Program-made: the position numbers and the translations under genes
Shown here: positions 17,382 through 27,127 of the stretch, piece after piece
Layout of the letters: the number at the start of each line of letters is the position of its first letter
How positions within the stretch are numbered: the stretch's first letter is position 1
Origin: Actinomadura rudentiformis
Lineage (GTDB): Bacteria > Actinomycetota > Actinomycetes > Streptosporangiales > Streptosporangiaceae
DNA length: 64,000 nt
Direction of reading: 5' to 3'
NCBI RefSeq assembly: GCF_008923185.1
Contig: NZ_WBMT01000002.1
Span: 248,001 to 312,000 of the forward strand
The notes under the pieces: generated by a model
The model's database searches: none
Told to the model about the DNA's origin: nothing
Seen by the model: only the letters and a program-made list of their open reading frames with translations

Positions 17382-19451
17382 CTAACGGGGCGGCTCGGAC
17401 ATCCAGACGTTGACGTTGAGAGTCCAGGAGCCGTTCGGCGACTCCACGAGGGTCCGCTCGTCCTGGCGGGTGCGCAGTTCGACGATCTGGACAGGCTGGC
17501 CGTACGGCGACACCTGCCGGGCCTCGGCGCCGAGGATCACCGGGTGCCGCCCGGCGGCCTGGATCTTGCCGATCACCCGCCGGATGTCGGCGGGCCGGGC
17601 CCCGTCCACGGTGCGGGCGGCGGGCAGGCCGCACATGCTGCGGATCACCTGGAGGAAACGGTCCGCGGTGACGCGCTCGACCACCACGATCGAACGTCCC
17701 GGGCCGAACTTCTCGCACATCCCGCGCAGCGCCGCGACCTCGTCCTGGTCGGTCCTGGTGAACATGAGCCCGGCTGAGCTGATCGCGATCGGCGTCGCCA
17801 GCACGAGCACCCCCACGACCGCGGCCGTGTTGGTGAGGCGCCGCCCGTACCCGAGCCGCCGCACCCTCCGGAACGACCAGGCCAGCCCCCACACCGCGAA
17901 GAGCAGGAGACCGGGGATCACCAGGCCGATGAGGCGCCGGGTCGCCCACGGGTGGTCGGGGGTGATGCCGGGACGCCACAACACCTGAACCGTGGTGAAG
18001 ACGGTCACCGCGTACGGCAGCAGCCACTCCGGGGAGCCGCGCCGCAGCAGGCGCCGCACCAGCAGGGCCGCGCCGAACGTGGCGAGCAGCATCGCCGGGA
18101 CGCCGATGTACCAGATCACCCAGTAGAGGGAGAGCTCGGAGTACTGCCGGGTGCCGTCGAGCGGCAGCCCGGCGAGCTTCTGCGTCGCCTCGATGAACTC
18201 GGCGTTGAGCTTGTCGTCGTCGTTCGTCGGCACCCGCCGCACCGTCTGCACGTACGGCCGGACGGCGAACGCGGTCACCACCAGGACGGTCAGCACCGCC
18301 GCCGCGTTCGGCAGCCGTCCGGCCGAGACCCGCACGCCGAGCCGCCGGAGCCGCTTGCCGCTCCATGGCAGGCGCAGCACGACGACCATGACCGCGGTGA
18401 GCGCGATCAGGACCGCGGTGGCGAGCAGCAGCGGATCGAGCGAGGTGTGCAGGTACTCCAGGTAGGGCCGGGACAGCGTGAAGCCCTCGATCAGGCCCGC
18501 GCCGACGCCGATGGTCAGGCCGAGCATCAGCGGCAGGCCGGTCCGGCGGCGGCGCGCGATCAGGAGCCCGGCGATCACCACCACCGGCAGCACGTCGCGC
18601 AGCCCGTCGATCCGGACGAGGACGATCAACCCCAGCGCCAGCCCGGCGAGGAATGCCTTGACCCGCGCCGACTGCGGCAAGCCCCGGGTGGCCTCCGCAC
18701 GCACGTCGTACATCAGCGACAGGCCGCCCAGCAGCAGGATCAGCGCGGGCAGCTCGCTGTACGTGGAGCGGGAGATCCACAACATGGGCAGGGTCAGCGC
18801 GAGGAAGAGGGCGCCGGCCGGCGCCCAGCGCGGGCCCACCAGGCGGGCGGTGAGGCCCGCGAACGCCAGCACCGCACACGCGCCGAGGAGGGGGGCCATG
18901 GCCAGCATGGCGTACGTGCCGCCGATCCAGCCGCCGAGCGCGAGGAGCATCGGGAGCCCGGCCATGAACTGGGGCCAGATGACGTCGTCACGCTGGTAGA
19001 AGGCGGGGCTCTTGTACTCCAGCGCCGGGTCGCCGCCGCCGAACGCCCAGCGCATCTGCGGGATCGGCAGGGAGCCGTGATCGTTCAACCAGGTGGCGAA
19101 CTGCACGTACGAGGCCGGATCGCGCCGGACGATGATCTGCTCGGAAGACATGATCATCTGGAAGACCAGGAAGACCAGCACGATCGACAGCACCGACACC
19201 GTCACCCAGCGGGGCACCGGCATGGGCCCTCCCGCCGGGCCCTTCCCTTCCAGGTCATCCCTGTCCGGATCGCCCCGGCGGTCCCGCAGCCCCAGCCAGA
19301 CGACGACGGCGGCCACCGGCACGAACAGCGCGATCGCCGGGCCCGGCGAGAACATGCCGGCCAGCAGCAACGGCAACGACACCATCAGCCACGCCACGAT
19401 CAGCAGGGCAGGGGCCACGCTGATCCTGGCGAGCAGGCGGCCCGTGCTCAT
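17382..19451 (-). CDS. Large polytopic membrane protein, probable GT-C glycosyltransferase
   Basis: 689 residues from ATG 19451 (MSTGRLLARISVAP). A dozen or more hydrophobic helices run from residue 8 to about 540. An extracytoplasmic loop after the second or third helix carries acidic and aromatic residues (RRDPASYVQFATWLNDHG), the position of the catalytic loop in GT-C enzymes. The soluble C-terminal 150 residues end in SEPPR. It would use a polyprenyl-phosphate sugar. The start is uncertain: in-frame ATGs recur at 19475, 19511 and 19547 inside a 36-bp repeat, which would add MGAR-type units. Confidence 0.6.
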   Translation of the reverse strand: MSTGRLLARISVAPALLIVAWLMVSLPLLLAGMFSPGPAIALFVPVAAVVVWLGLRDRRGDPDRDDLEGKGPAGGPMPVPRWVTVSVLSIVLVFLVFQMIMSSEQIIVRRDPASYVQFATWLNDHGSLPIPQMRWAFGGGDPALEYKSPAFYQRDDVIWPQFMAGLPMLLALGGWIGGTYAMLAMAPLLGACAVLAFAGLTARLVGPRWAPAGALFLALTLPMLWISRSTYSELPALILLLGGLSLMYDVRAEATRGLPQSARVKAFLAGLALGLIVLVRIDGLRDVLPVVVIAGLLIARRRRTGLPLMLGLTIGVGAGLIEGFTLSRPYLEYLHTSLDPLLLATAVLIALTAVMVVVLRLPWSGKRLRRLGVRVSAGRLPNAAAVLTVLVVTAFAVRPYVQTVRRVPTNDDDKLNAEFIEATQKLAGLPLDGTRQYSELSLYWVIWYIGVPAMLLATFGAALLVRRLLRRGSPEWLLPYAVTVFTTVQVLWRPGITPDHPWATRRLIGLVIPGLLLFAVWGLAWSFRRVRRLGYGRRLTNTAAVVGVLVLATPIAISSAGLMFTRTDQDEVAALRGMCEKFGPGRSIVVVERVTADRFLQVIRSMCGLPAARTVDGARPADIRRVIGKIQAAGRHPVILGAEARQVSPYGQPVQIVELRTRQDERTLVESPNGSWTLNVNVWMSEPPR

Positions 19452-19466
19452 CGTCCCGCTCTGCCT

Positions 19467-19575
19467 TGCCCCCATGCCTACGCCCCGCCACCTCCTCGGT
19501 CGTGCCCCCATGCCTACACCCCGCCACCCCCTTTGTTGCGCCCCCATGGCTACGTCCCGCCACCCCCGGTCTCGT
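19467..19575 (-). repeat. Three 36-bp tandem repeats with in-frame ATG codons
   Basis: Three units, with CAT (complement ATG) at 19473, 19509 and 19545, exactly 36 bp apart. On the complement each reads roughly GGTGGCGGGGYGTAGGCATGGGGGC. The period is 12 codons and stays in frame with the membrane protein gene downstream. If translated, each unit is about W-R-G-V-G-M-G-A-R. Confidence 0.8.
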
Positions 19576-19683
19576 CGTTCGACGATGCGGAGCGTAGCGG
19601 TCCTGAGCCACGGCCCAGCCGTGACCGGGTAGCGAGTCGGACACTTCCTCCGGGCGGGCCGGATGGCCGCGCGGGGCGCGGCG

Positions 19684-19689
19684 TACTGT
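19684..19689 (+). promoter_or_regulatory. -10 box TACTGT of leaderless TIGR03089-gene transcript
   Basis: TACTGT, then 8 nt, then ATG 19698. No SD. Confidence 0.45.
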
Positions 19690-19697
19690 CTGGTCTC

Positions 19698-20588
19698 ATG
19701 CCCGACCTCGAACCTGATCTCGAATCCGGCCCCGGACATGACGCGGGACCTGCGGACCTGCTCCGGCGGCGGGTCGCGGCCGACCCGTCGCGCCCGTTCG
19801 TGACCTTCTACGACGACAAGACCGGCGAACGCGTGGAGCTGTCGGCCAGGACGTTCGACAACTGGGTGGCCAAGACCGCCAACCTGCTGGTCGACGGGCT
19901 GGCCGCGGAGGCCGGCGGCCGTGCCGTGCTCGTGCTGCCGCCGCACTGGCAGAGCGCGGTGTGGCTGATGGCCTGCTGGTCGGCCGGACTCCACGTCGAG
20001 GTGGTCGATCCGGAAAGTGCCGGTTTTGGCGAAAGGGTCAGATCCGGCGAACCGGTCGGCGGTACCGGGCCGTATCTCCTAGCGGCTGCCGAGGAGGTGC
20101 TGGGGGATGTCATCGACGATCAGGAGGCCGATGAGGTCATCGGGCTCTCGCTGCACGCGCTGGGCGGACCGCTCACGGAGGTCCCCGGCGGGGTGATCGA
20201 CTACGCAGTGGAGGTGCGCGCTTACGGAGACAGGTTCGTCCCAGGGCCGGAGGTGACGCCGCAGTTGCCCGCGGCCTCCCTGATGCAAGGAAGCACTGTG
20301 ACAAAGACCACATTCACTGGGGCCGAACTGGTGCGTGCGGCGCACGATGCCGCCGTGAAATGGGGGCTTGACGCGCAGGACAGGGTCCTCGTTGACATGT
20401 CGTACGCCACACTCGACGGGGTTCTGACTGGCCTGCTTGCACCACTAGCCTCGGGTGCTTCCGTCATAATCCAACGAAACTTCCACAAAGACGCCCTAGA
20501 TCATCGAGTGAGCCTGGAACATGTGACCGTGGTGGCCGGCGTGTCCGGATGGAATGACGAATCCGGGTCCGTGCGCCGGCTCGCCTGA
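19698..20588 (+). CDS. TIGR03089 family protein (adenylate-forming-enzyme-like)
   Basis: 296 residues. The N-terminal part looks like the start of an acyl-CoA synthetase/AMP-binding enzyme (RRRVAADPSRPFVTFYDD, and RTFDNWVAKTANLLVDGL). The chain is only half the length of such enzymes and lacks the YTSGTTG-type P-loop, having MQGSTVTKT in its place. This is the actinobacteria-specific TIGR03089 family, of unknown function, often found beside an LCP-family gene as here. A true ligase activity is doubtful. Probably leaderless. Confidence 0.75.
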   Translation: MPDLEPDLESGPGHDAGPADLLRRRVAADPSRPFVTFYDDKTGERVELSARTFDNWVAKTANLLVDGLAAEAGGRAVLVLPPHWQSAVWLMACWSAGLHVEVVDPESAGFGERVRSGEPVGGTGPYLLAAAEEVLGDVIDDQEADEVIGLSLHALGGPLTEVPGGVIDYAVEVRAYGDRFVPGPEVTPQLPAASLMQGSTVTKTTFTGAELVRAAHDAAVKWGLDAQDRVLVDMSYATLDGVLTGLLAPLASGASVIIQRNFHKDALDHRVSLEHVTVVAGVSGWNDESGSVRRLA

Positions 20589-20689
20589 CCTAGTCTCTGT
20601 CTCTGCTCGCCAGCCGACACGTTTGTCAGTCCGACCTGTTCGCTTCCCCGACCCCTGAGAGCGCGGGCCTGCCCCCACCCACGGAGCCG

Positions 20690-22114
20690 ATGAACAGCAA
20701 CCCCATGTACATGGAGTACGTCGACGACGCCGATCCCAGCGGACCGGCGCCGGAGCGGCGTGGCTGGCGCATCCTCGGATGGGTGTCGATCGGCCTGTCC
20801 GCCGTGATGGTCGTGGGCAGCCTGGCCGCCTACGGCGTCTACTACAAGACGATGGGCAACATCGCTCACGAGGACGTCAACGCCAACGTCGGCCCCAACC
20901 GCCCCAAGAAGCTCAACAACGCGCTCAACATCCTGCTTCTCGGATCGGACACCCGCGCGGGAGGCAACGCCAAGTACGGCCGGCGCATGAAGAACGAGCC
21001 GCCGCGCTCGGACACCATGATCCTGCTGCACCTGTCACCCGGCGGCGGGCAGGCCATGGGCATCAGCTTCCCGCGCGACCTGATGGTCCCGATCCCGTCC
21101 TGCAAGACCAAGAACGGATCGACCCCCGCGACGAGCCGGGGACAGATCAACTCCGCGTTCACCAACGGCGGCGCCTCCTGCGTCATCAAGACGATCGAGG
21201 GCATCTCCAACATCAAGATCGACCACTTCATGCAGGTCGACTTCAACGGCTTCAAGGCGATCACCAACGCCGTCGGCGGCGTCGACGTCTGCCTGTCCAA
21301 GGCCGTCAACGACAAGAAGTCCCACCTCAAGCTGGGCAAGGGCCGGCACACCATCAAGGGTGAGACCGCGCTGGCCTACGTACGCATGCGCTACGGCCTG
21401 GGCGACGGCTCCGACACCGACCGCATCAAGCGCCAGCAGAAGTTCATGGGCTCCCTCGCCAACAAGGCGATGAGCGCCGGAGTGCTGAGCAACCCGAGCA
21501 AGCTGCTCTCGCTGATGAACGCCACCACCAAGTCGCTGACCACCGACGAGGACCTCACGCCCCGGGTGATGATGCAGATCGCGCAGGGCATGCAGGGAAT
21601 GACCTCCGGCAAGCTGCGCTTCGTCACGGTGCCGTCCGGCCCCGACCCGGCGGACCCCAACCGGGTGGCGCTCACCCAGCCCACCGCCAACACCTTCTTC
21701 AGCGCGGTCCGCAACGACAAGACCGTGCCCAGCGAGCCCAAGGCGGCCGCTTCCAAGATCTCCCCGAGCCAGGTGCGGGTACGGGTCTACAACGCCAGCG
21801 GGATCGAGGGCCAGGCTGGGCGGGTCATCACCGCGCTGGAGGCCCAGGGCTTCCACGCGAGCCTCGGCGGCAACATGAGCGGCACGGCGACCACCAAGGT
21901 GCTGTACGGCTCCGGCGCCGACCAGCAGGCCTCCTTCCTCGCCAAGCTGGTCCCCAGCGGACCCAAGCCGACCGCCCGCACCAGCGGCGGCACTCCGGGC
22001 GTCGTCGACCTCGTGGTCGGCAAGGACTGGACCGCCCTCAAGAACGTCAAGGCCGGTATCCCCAAGCAGCAGGGGGAGATCCGCGCGACCGACGACATCT
22101 GCAAGGGGAGCTGA
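20690..22114 (+). CDS. LytR-CpsA-Psr (LCP) cell-wall polymer ligase with LytR_C domain
   Basis: 474 residues. A cytoplasmic start is followed by one transmembrane helix at about 27-49. The LCP domain runs about 80-240: LLLGSDTRAG, RSDTMILLHL, FPRDLMVPIP, VDFNGFKAITNAVGGVDVC, and ALAYVRMRYG-(x)-DTDRIKRQQKF. These hold the conserved Asp and Arg residues that bind the polyprenyl pyrophosphate and metal. A C-terminal LytR_C domain (VRVRVYNASGIEGQAGRV) follows at about 360-450. LCP enzymes move lipid-linked glycopolymers onto peptidoglycan, which makes this the likely attachment step for the polymers encoded downstream. Confidence 0.92.
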   Translation: MNSNPMYMEYVDDADPSGPAPERRGWRILGWVSIGLSAVMVVGSLAAYGVYYKTMGNIAHEDVNANVGPNRPKKLNNALNILLLGSDTRAGGNAKYGRRMKNEPPRSDTMILLHLSPGGGQAMGISFPRDLMVPIPSCKTKNGSTPATSRGQINSAFTNGGASCVIKTIEGISNIKIDHFMQVDFNGFKAITNAVGGVDVCLSKAVNDKKSHLKLGKGRHTIKGETALAYVRMRYGLGDGSDTDRIKRQQKFMGSLANKAMSAGVLSNPSKLLSLMNATTKSLTTDEDLTPRVMMQIAQGMQGMTSGKLRFVTVPSGPDPADPNRVALTQPTANTFFSAVRNDKTVPSEPKAAASKISPSQVRVRVYNASGIEGQAGRVITALEAQGFHASLGGNMSGTATTKVLYGSGADQQASFLAKLVPSGPKPTARTSGGTPGVVDLVVGKDWTALKNVKAGIPKQQGEIRATDDICKGS

Positions 22115-22133
22115 CCCAACCCCCGGGAAATCA

Positions 22134-23372
22134 ATGACGTACACCGCCAGGCCCTCAGCCGTATCCCAGCCCGCCTCCGCACCGGCTCTGCCCCAGGGCC
22201 CCGATCAGGCGCCGCACGCCGCTGCCGGCGACCCGGCCGCCCGGGGGGACGGCGCGCCTGCGGCCGAGGGCGCTCCTGCCGCCGCCAAGCCCGCCCGCAA
22301 GGAACGAGACCCGTTCTTCGACAACGCGAAGTTCCTGGCGATCCTGCTCGTTGTGGTGGGCCACGCCCTCGGGGGTGTGTTGCGCTCTCCGCTGGCCGAG
22401 AGCGTGTACATGTTCATCTACATGTTCCACATGCCGCTGTTCATCGTGGTCACCGGCTACTTCTCGCGGAACTGGACCTTCTCCTCCGGCAAGGCGCGCA
22501 AGCTGATCGCCACCGTGGGCGTACCGTACGTGATCTTCGAGTTCGCGTACTCGGCCTACGACTGGCTGGTCGGCGGGAACGAGCTGAAGGTCACCCTGCT
22601 GGACCCGTACTACCTGACGTGGTTCCTGTGCGCGTTGTTCCTGTGGCGGCTGTCCACCCCGGTCTGGCAGCAGATCCGCTGGCCGCTGGCGGTGGCGGCG
22701 CTCTTCTCGCTGCTGTCCTACATGACCGACCTGGGCGCCACGCTCAACCTCCACCGCGTGATCGGGCTGCTGCCGTTCTACGTGATGGGCCTGATGCTCA
22801 AGCCGCAGCACTTCGAACTCATCAAGAAGCCGCAGGCGCGCCTCCTCGGCATCGTCGTGCTGATCGGCGGCTTCGCCGTGGCATATCTGACCATGAACCA
22901 CATGGCCAGGGGGTGGGTCTATTGGGACCACTCGTTCAGGCATTTCGGCGTCGATAACATCACCGGCATCGCGATGCGGCTGGCGATGTTCGCGTGTGCC
23001 ACCACGCTGCTGTTCGCCTTCTTGACAATTGTTCCCCGGCGCAAGACCTGGTTCACCGCACTCGGCGCCTACACCCTGTATGCGTATTTGCTGCACGGCT
23101 TCTTCACCAAGCTGCTGAGCTTCGCCGGTGTGTGGAAGACCGACTGGGCGGCCTCCGTACCGGGGGTTTTGACGCTGATCGTCGGCTCGCTGGTGCTGGG
23201 CACGCTCCTGTGCACGCTGCCGGTGGTGCGCTCTACCAAGTGGCTGCTTGAACCGAATACGACCTGGGTGTTCACCAAATTGCGGCGGCCGGGCGGCGGC
23301 CGGGCCAAGCGCCAGGCCAAAGCCACACCAGGTGAAGACAGAGGCACCGTAAGTGCCGAGATGGGCCGGTAA
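22134..23372 (+). CDS. Acyltransferase family 3 (fucose 4-O-acetylase-like) membrane protein
   Basis: 412 residues. An Ala/Pro-rich cytoplasmic start of about 55 residues precedes RDPFFDNAKFLAILLVVVGHAL, which holds the family's conserved His. About ten transmembrane helices follow, including MFIYMFHMPLFIVVTGYFSR. It would O-acylate a cell-surface sugar. It starts 19 bp after the LCP gene in the same direction. A close paralogue lies at 49109, so two polymers or two positions may be acylated. Confidence 0.85.
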   Translation: MTYTARPSAVSQPASAPALPQGPDQAPHAAAGDPAARGDGAPAAEGAPAAAKPARKERDPFFDNAKFLAILLVVVGHALGGVLRSPLAESVYMFIYMFHMPLFIVVTGYFSRNWTFSSGKARKLIATVGVPYVIFEFAYSAYDWLVGGNELKVTLLDPYYLTWFLCALFLWRLSTPVWQQIRWPLAVAALFSLLSYMTDLGATLNLHRVIGLLPFYVMGLMLKPQHFELIKKPQARLLGIVVLIGGFAVAYLTMNHMARGWVYWDHSFRHFGVDNITGIAMRLAMFACATTLLFAFLTIVPRRKTWFTALGAYTLYAYLLHGFFTKLLSFAGVWKTDWAASVPGVLTLIVGSLVLGTLLCTLPVVRSTKWLLEPNTTWVFTKLRRPGGGRAKRQAKATPGEDRGTVSAEMGR

Positions 23373-23498
23373 CGAGCCACTCGAACCAGGCGTGTCAGAT
23401 AGTCTGCTGGAAGCTGCGAATCCGAGCCGTCCGCCCGAGCCGTCCGTTCGGTGGCCGCGCGGCAGCGCCGCGACGGCGCAGATGTCAGATGGAGGACC

Positions 23499-26400
23499 GT
23501 GTCACCGCTGCTAAGCGTCGTTGTGCCCTTTTACAACGTCGAAGAATATCTCGAGGCATGCCTGGAGTCGCTTGAGCAGCAGACGCTGCGCGACATCGAG
23601 GTGATCATGGTCGACGACGGCTCCCCCGACGGCAGCGCGGCCATCGCCAAGGATTTCACCCAGCGGGATTCGCGATTCCGGCTGATACAGCAGCAGAACC
23701 AGGGCCTCGGGCCGGCCCGCAACACCGGCGCCCGGCTGGCCAAGGGGCGTTACCTGGCCTTCCTCGACTCCGACGACATCCTCCCCCGCTACGCCTACGA
23801 GCTCCTGATCGCCTCCCTGGAGGAGACCGGCTCGGATCTGGCGTGCGGCGGGGTGCGCAGGTTCACCGCTGCGGGCCCCGCCAAATCACCGCTGCACACG
23901 CAGATCTTCAAGGCCACCGACAAGCAGACCCACATCACCAGGCGACCGGATCTGCTCGGCGACCGCACCGCCTGGAACAAGGTCTTCCGCAAGTCGTTCT
24001 GGGACACGCACGCCTTCGAATTCCCGCCCGGGCTGTACGAGGACAGCCCGGTGACCATTCCGGCGCATTTCCTTGCCTCGTCCGTCGATGTGCTCAGCGA
24101 CGTGGTCTATTACTGGCGCGAGCGCGAGGGCGAGTCCCAGTCGATCACCCAGCGGCGCACCGAGCCCGGCAACCTCGAAGACCGTGTCCGGACCATCAAG
24201 GTGGTGACGGCCTTCCTCCACGAGCGGTCACCCGAGCTGTGGCACGCCCAGCTCTACTCCGTGCTCGCCACCGAGCTGTCGCTCTACGTCGACGCGGCCC
24301 TCGACGGTGGCGCCGAATACCACGAGCGCCTGCTGCCGCTGGTCAACGAGGCCCTCGCCGAGGCCGACGACTCGATCCTCGCGGAGCTGACCGCCCTCAA
24401 GCGGCTGAAGTACCACCTGGTCCAGCGCGGGCTGATCGACGAACTGCTCGAGGTCCTCGCCTACCAGCAGGCTAGGATCTTCACCGCCGATGTGGAACGC
24501 CAGGGCGAGCGGTGGTACGCCGACTACCCCTTCTTCCGCGACCCCGCGTACGGCATTCCGGACCGGGTCTACGACGTCACCGACGAGCTGACCCTGCAGA
24601 CCCGTGTCGACAACGCCTGGTGGGAGGACGGCAGACTCCGCATCTCCGGAGAGGCGCACATCACGCGGATCCCCATGACCGACCCGGCCACCGACCGGGA
24701 CGCGTGCCAGATGCGAGTGTGGCTCCAGCACACGGGTCGTGGGACTGTGGTGGAGCTGCCCGTCACCCGCGTTTACCGGCCCGATGTCACCGCCAAGGCG
24801 AGCCGTGCCGCCGCCGACTATGACTGGGCCGGGTTCACGGTCGAGATCGACCCGGCGCTGCTCCAGGTCAACAAATACCGCGCCCTGCGCCTGTTCAAGC
24901 AGCGGATCCTCCCGTCGTTCCGATCGGCCAACTGGGAGTTGCACGCCGAGGTCACAGCGCCCGGCGGGCTGACCCTGAGCGGTCCGATGCGAGGCCCGGT
25001 GCGCAGCGACGTCCAGTGGGCCGCCGGCCGCGACGTCGCTCCCGGGGTCGTGGTCCGGCCGGTGACCGCGTCGGGCAACCGCTTCACCGTGCAGGTGAAG
25101 CAGCTGGTGGCGCAGGTCACCGACGCCCGCGTCGAAGGGCCGACCCTGGTCCTGGCCGGACGTGTCGCCAACGCCAAGTCCGCCAACGGGGAAGTGGTCC
25201 TGGCACGCCGCCTCGGCATGGCCGAGACCCGGGTGCCGGTGACCTTGGACGACCGGGGCGTCTTCACGGCCAACGTACCGCTCGACGTGCTGGTCTCCCA
25301 CGAGTCGGACACCGCCGACACCATCCATACCTGGATGGCCGGCGGGCTGGACTGGGACGCCTCGATCAAGCTGGGCGGCGGCAAGCCCATCCGGCTCTCG
25401 GTCTCCGACAACGTCGAGATCCGGCATCCCGTCGGCACCAACGAGATCGTCGTCACCCGGACCAGGTTCGGCAACCTGCGGCTGCTCGAACGCCCACGCC
25501 GTTGCGTGGTGACCACGGCGGAGTGGACGCAGGACGGCGAGCTCGTTCTCACCGGCGAGCTGGCGGCCGGTGACGGCGACGGCGACCGTCCAGACAGCAT
25601 GCTCCTCCGCCTGCGCACGGGTGGAGACACTCACTCGCTGCCGCTTCGCTGGGCCGACGACGGCACCTTCTCCCTCGTCTTCTCCCCGGCACGGATCCCG
25701 CGGTTCGGCGAGGTGCTGCCGCTCGCCGCCGGACCTTGGGACTTCTTCACCCAGTTCGACAACGGTGAGGTCGCGGTGGCGATCTCCCGGTCCTCCCTGG
25801 CCGACCTCCCGCCGCCGCAGCAGCTGGGGCAGCACGAGTTCACTCTGCGCGCCCATCAGACCGACGCGCTGCGGCTGACCTCCCGGACCGCGCTGAAGGA
25901 CGACGAACGCGGCGTCTACGGGCTCAAGCGCATGGCCCAGCGCGACTACCCGGGCTTCCTGGCCTCTCCACTGCGGGACATGGCCGTCTTCGAGAGCTTC
26001 CGCGGCCGCCAGTACTCCGACAGCCCGCGGGCCGTCTACGAGGAGATGGCCCGGCGCCTGCCCGACATGGAATACGTCTGGATCACTCGGGACAGCCAGT
26101 TCCAGCCGCCGGAAGGGGCGCGGACGGTTCTGCTGGGCAGCCGGGAACACTTCCAGGTCCTCGCCCAGGCACGTTTCCTCGTCGGCAACGACCCGATGCC
26201 TGAATGGTTCCGGCGCCGCGACGGCCAGTTCTACTTGCAGACCTGGCACGGTACGCCGCTCAAGCGCATCGGCTACGACATCGAACGCCCCAAGTTCAAG
26301 AACGCGCAGGACTACCTGCGGCGTTTCAGCGCCGACGTCGCCCAGTGGTCAGCGATGATTTCGCCGAACCCCTTCAGCACGCCGATCATGCGACGGGCCT

Positions 26401-27068
26401 TCCGGTACGAGGGCGAAGTCCTCGAGTCCGGCTATCCGCGCAACGACCTGCTCGCCAAGCCGGACACCGCGTTCGAGGTCTCGCAGCGCGCGGCCAGGGT
26501 GCGGTCCCTGCTGGGTGTGCCGGACGGCAAGACCATCGTCCTGTACGCCCCCACCTGGCGCGACGACCAGGCCAAGTCCGGTGGTTACCGGATGGAGCTG
26601 CAGCTCGATCTGGAGGCGGCGCGCGAGGCCCTCGGCGACGACCACGTGCTCCTGGTCCGCGGCCACTTCAACCTGGGCGGCGGAGTCGAGGGGACGGACG
26701 GCGAGTTCGCCATCGACGTGAGCCGCTATCCCGACATCGCCGAGCTCTACCTGATCGCCGACATGTTGATCACCGACTACTCGTCGGTGATGTTCGACTA
26801 CGCGGTCACCGGCCGTCCTCAGCTCTTCTTCACCTACGACCTGGAGCGATACCGGGACGAGCTGCGTGGCTTCTACTTCGACTTCGAGGCGGAGGCGCCC
26901 GGGCCGCTGGCCCGCACCTCACCGGAGCTGATCGAGATGATCCGCGATGCCGGCTCGCTGAAGTCCGCGTACGCCGACCGGTACGAGGCCTTCCGCGCCA
27001 AGTTCTGCGCGTGGGACGACGGCGGGGCCGCCGCCCGTGCGGTGGACCGCATGCTTCGCGACGCCTGA
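23499..27068 (+). CDS. GT2-TagF fusion: glycosyltransferase plus CDP-glycerol glycerophosphotransferase
   Basis: 1189 residues from GTG 23499 (GGAGG just upstream); an in-frame extension to 23451 is not GT-like. Residues 1-250 are a GT2 domain (VVVPFYNVEEYLEA, VDDGSPDG, and the metal site LDSDD at about 89-93). Residues about 350-750 are beta-rich, with repeated WxxGxLxxxGEA-type strands like the linker or trimerisation part of TarS. Residues about 800-1189 are the TagF domain: TWHGTPLK with His917, YAPTWRDD, RGHFNL, and TDYSS at 1092-1096. TagF enzymes polymerise glycerol phosphate. A fusion like this could build an alternating sugar-glycerol-phosphate polymer. Paralogues at 37267 and 39541. 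Confidence 0.88.
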   Translation: MSPLLSVVVPFYNVEEYLEACLESLEQQTLRDIEVIMVDDGSPDGSAAIAKDFTQRDSRFRLIQQQNQGLGPARNTGARLAKGRYLAFLDSDDILPRYAYELLIASLEETGSDLACGGVRRFTAAGPAKSPLHTQIFKATDKQTHITRRPDLLGDRTAWNKVFRKSFWDTHAFEFPPGLYEDSPVTIPAHFLASSVDVLSDVVYYWREREGESQSITQRRTEPGNLEDRVRTIKVVTAFLHERSPELWHAQLYSVLATELSLYVDAALDGGAEYHERLLPLVNEALAEADDSILAELTALKRLKYHLVQRGLIDELLEVLAYQQARIFTADVERQGERWYADYPFFRDPAYGIPDRVYDVTDELTLQTRVDNAWWEDGRLRISGEAHITRIPMTDPATDRDACQMRVWLQHTGRGTVVELPVTRVYRPDVTAKASRAAADYDWAGFTVEIDPALLQVNKYRALRLFKQRILPSFRSANWELHAEVTAPGGLTLSGPMRGPVRSDVQWAAGRDVAPGVVVRPVTASGNRFTVQVKQLVAQVTDARVEGPTLVLAGRVANAKSANGEVVLARRLGMAETRVPVTLDDRGVFTANVPLDVLVSHESDTADTIHTWMAGGLDWDASIKLGGGKPIRLSVSDNVEIRHPVGTNEIVVTRTRFGNLRLLERPRRCVVTTAEWTQDGELVLTGELAAGDGDGDRPDSMLLRLRTGGDTHSLPLRWADDGTFSLVFSPARIPRFGEVLPLAAGPWDFFTQFDNGEVAVAISRSSLADLPPPQQLGQHEFTLRAHQTDALRLTSRTALKDDERGVYGLKRMAQRDYPGFLASPLRDMAVFESFRGRQYSDSPRAVYEEMARRLPDMEYVWITRDSQFQPPEGARTVLLGSREHFQVLAQARFLVGNDPMPEWFRRRDGQFYLQTWHGTPLKRIGYDIERPKFKNAQDYLRRFSADVAQWSAMISPNPFSTPIMRRAFRYEGEVLESGYPRNDLLAKPDTAFEVSQRAARVRSLLGVPDGKTIVLYAPTWRDDQAKSGGYRMELQLDLEAAREALGDDHVLLVRGHFNLGGGVEGTDGEFAIDVSRYPDIAELYLIADMLITDYSSVMFDYAVTGRPQLFFTYDLERYRDELRGFYFDFEAEAPGPLARTSPELIEMIRDAGSLKSAYADRYEAFRAKFCAWDDGGAAARAVDRMLRDA

Positions 27069-27127
27069 CGGATCCGGCCACACGAGAGTTTCAGCCGGGA
27101 GCCCGGGGCGGGAGTCCGGAGGCAGGC

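Noticed and set aside
19452..19994. N-terminal extension of the GT-C-like protein to 19994
   Set aside because: It is antisense to the TIGR03089 gene and has no protein character, apart from the 36-bp repeats, whose translation is uncertain.
24228..26249. 673-residue minus-strand ORF
   Set aside because: Shadow of the GT2-TagF gene, with no recognisable domain.
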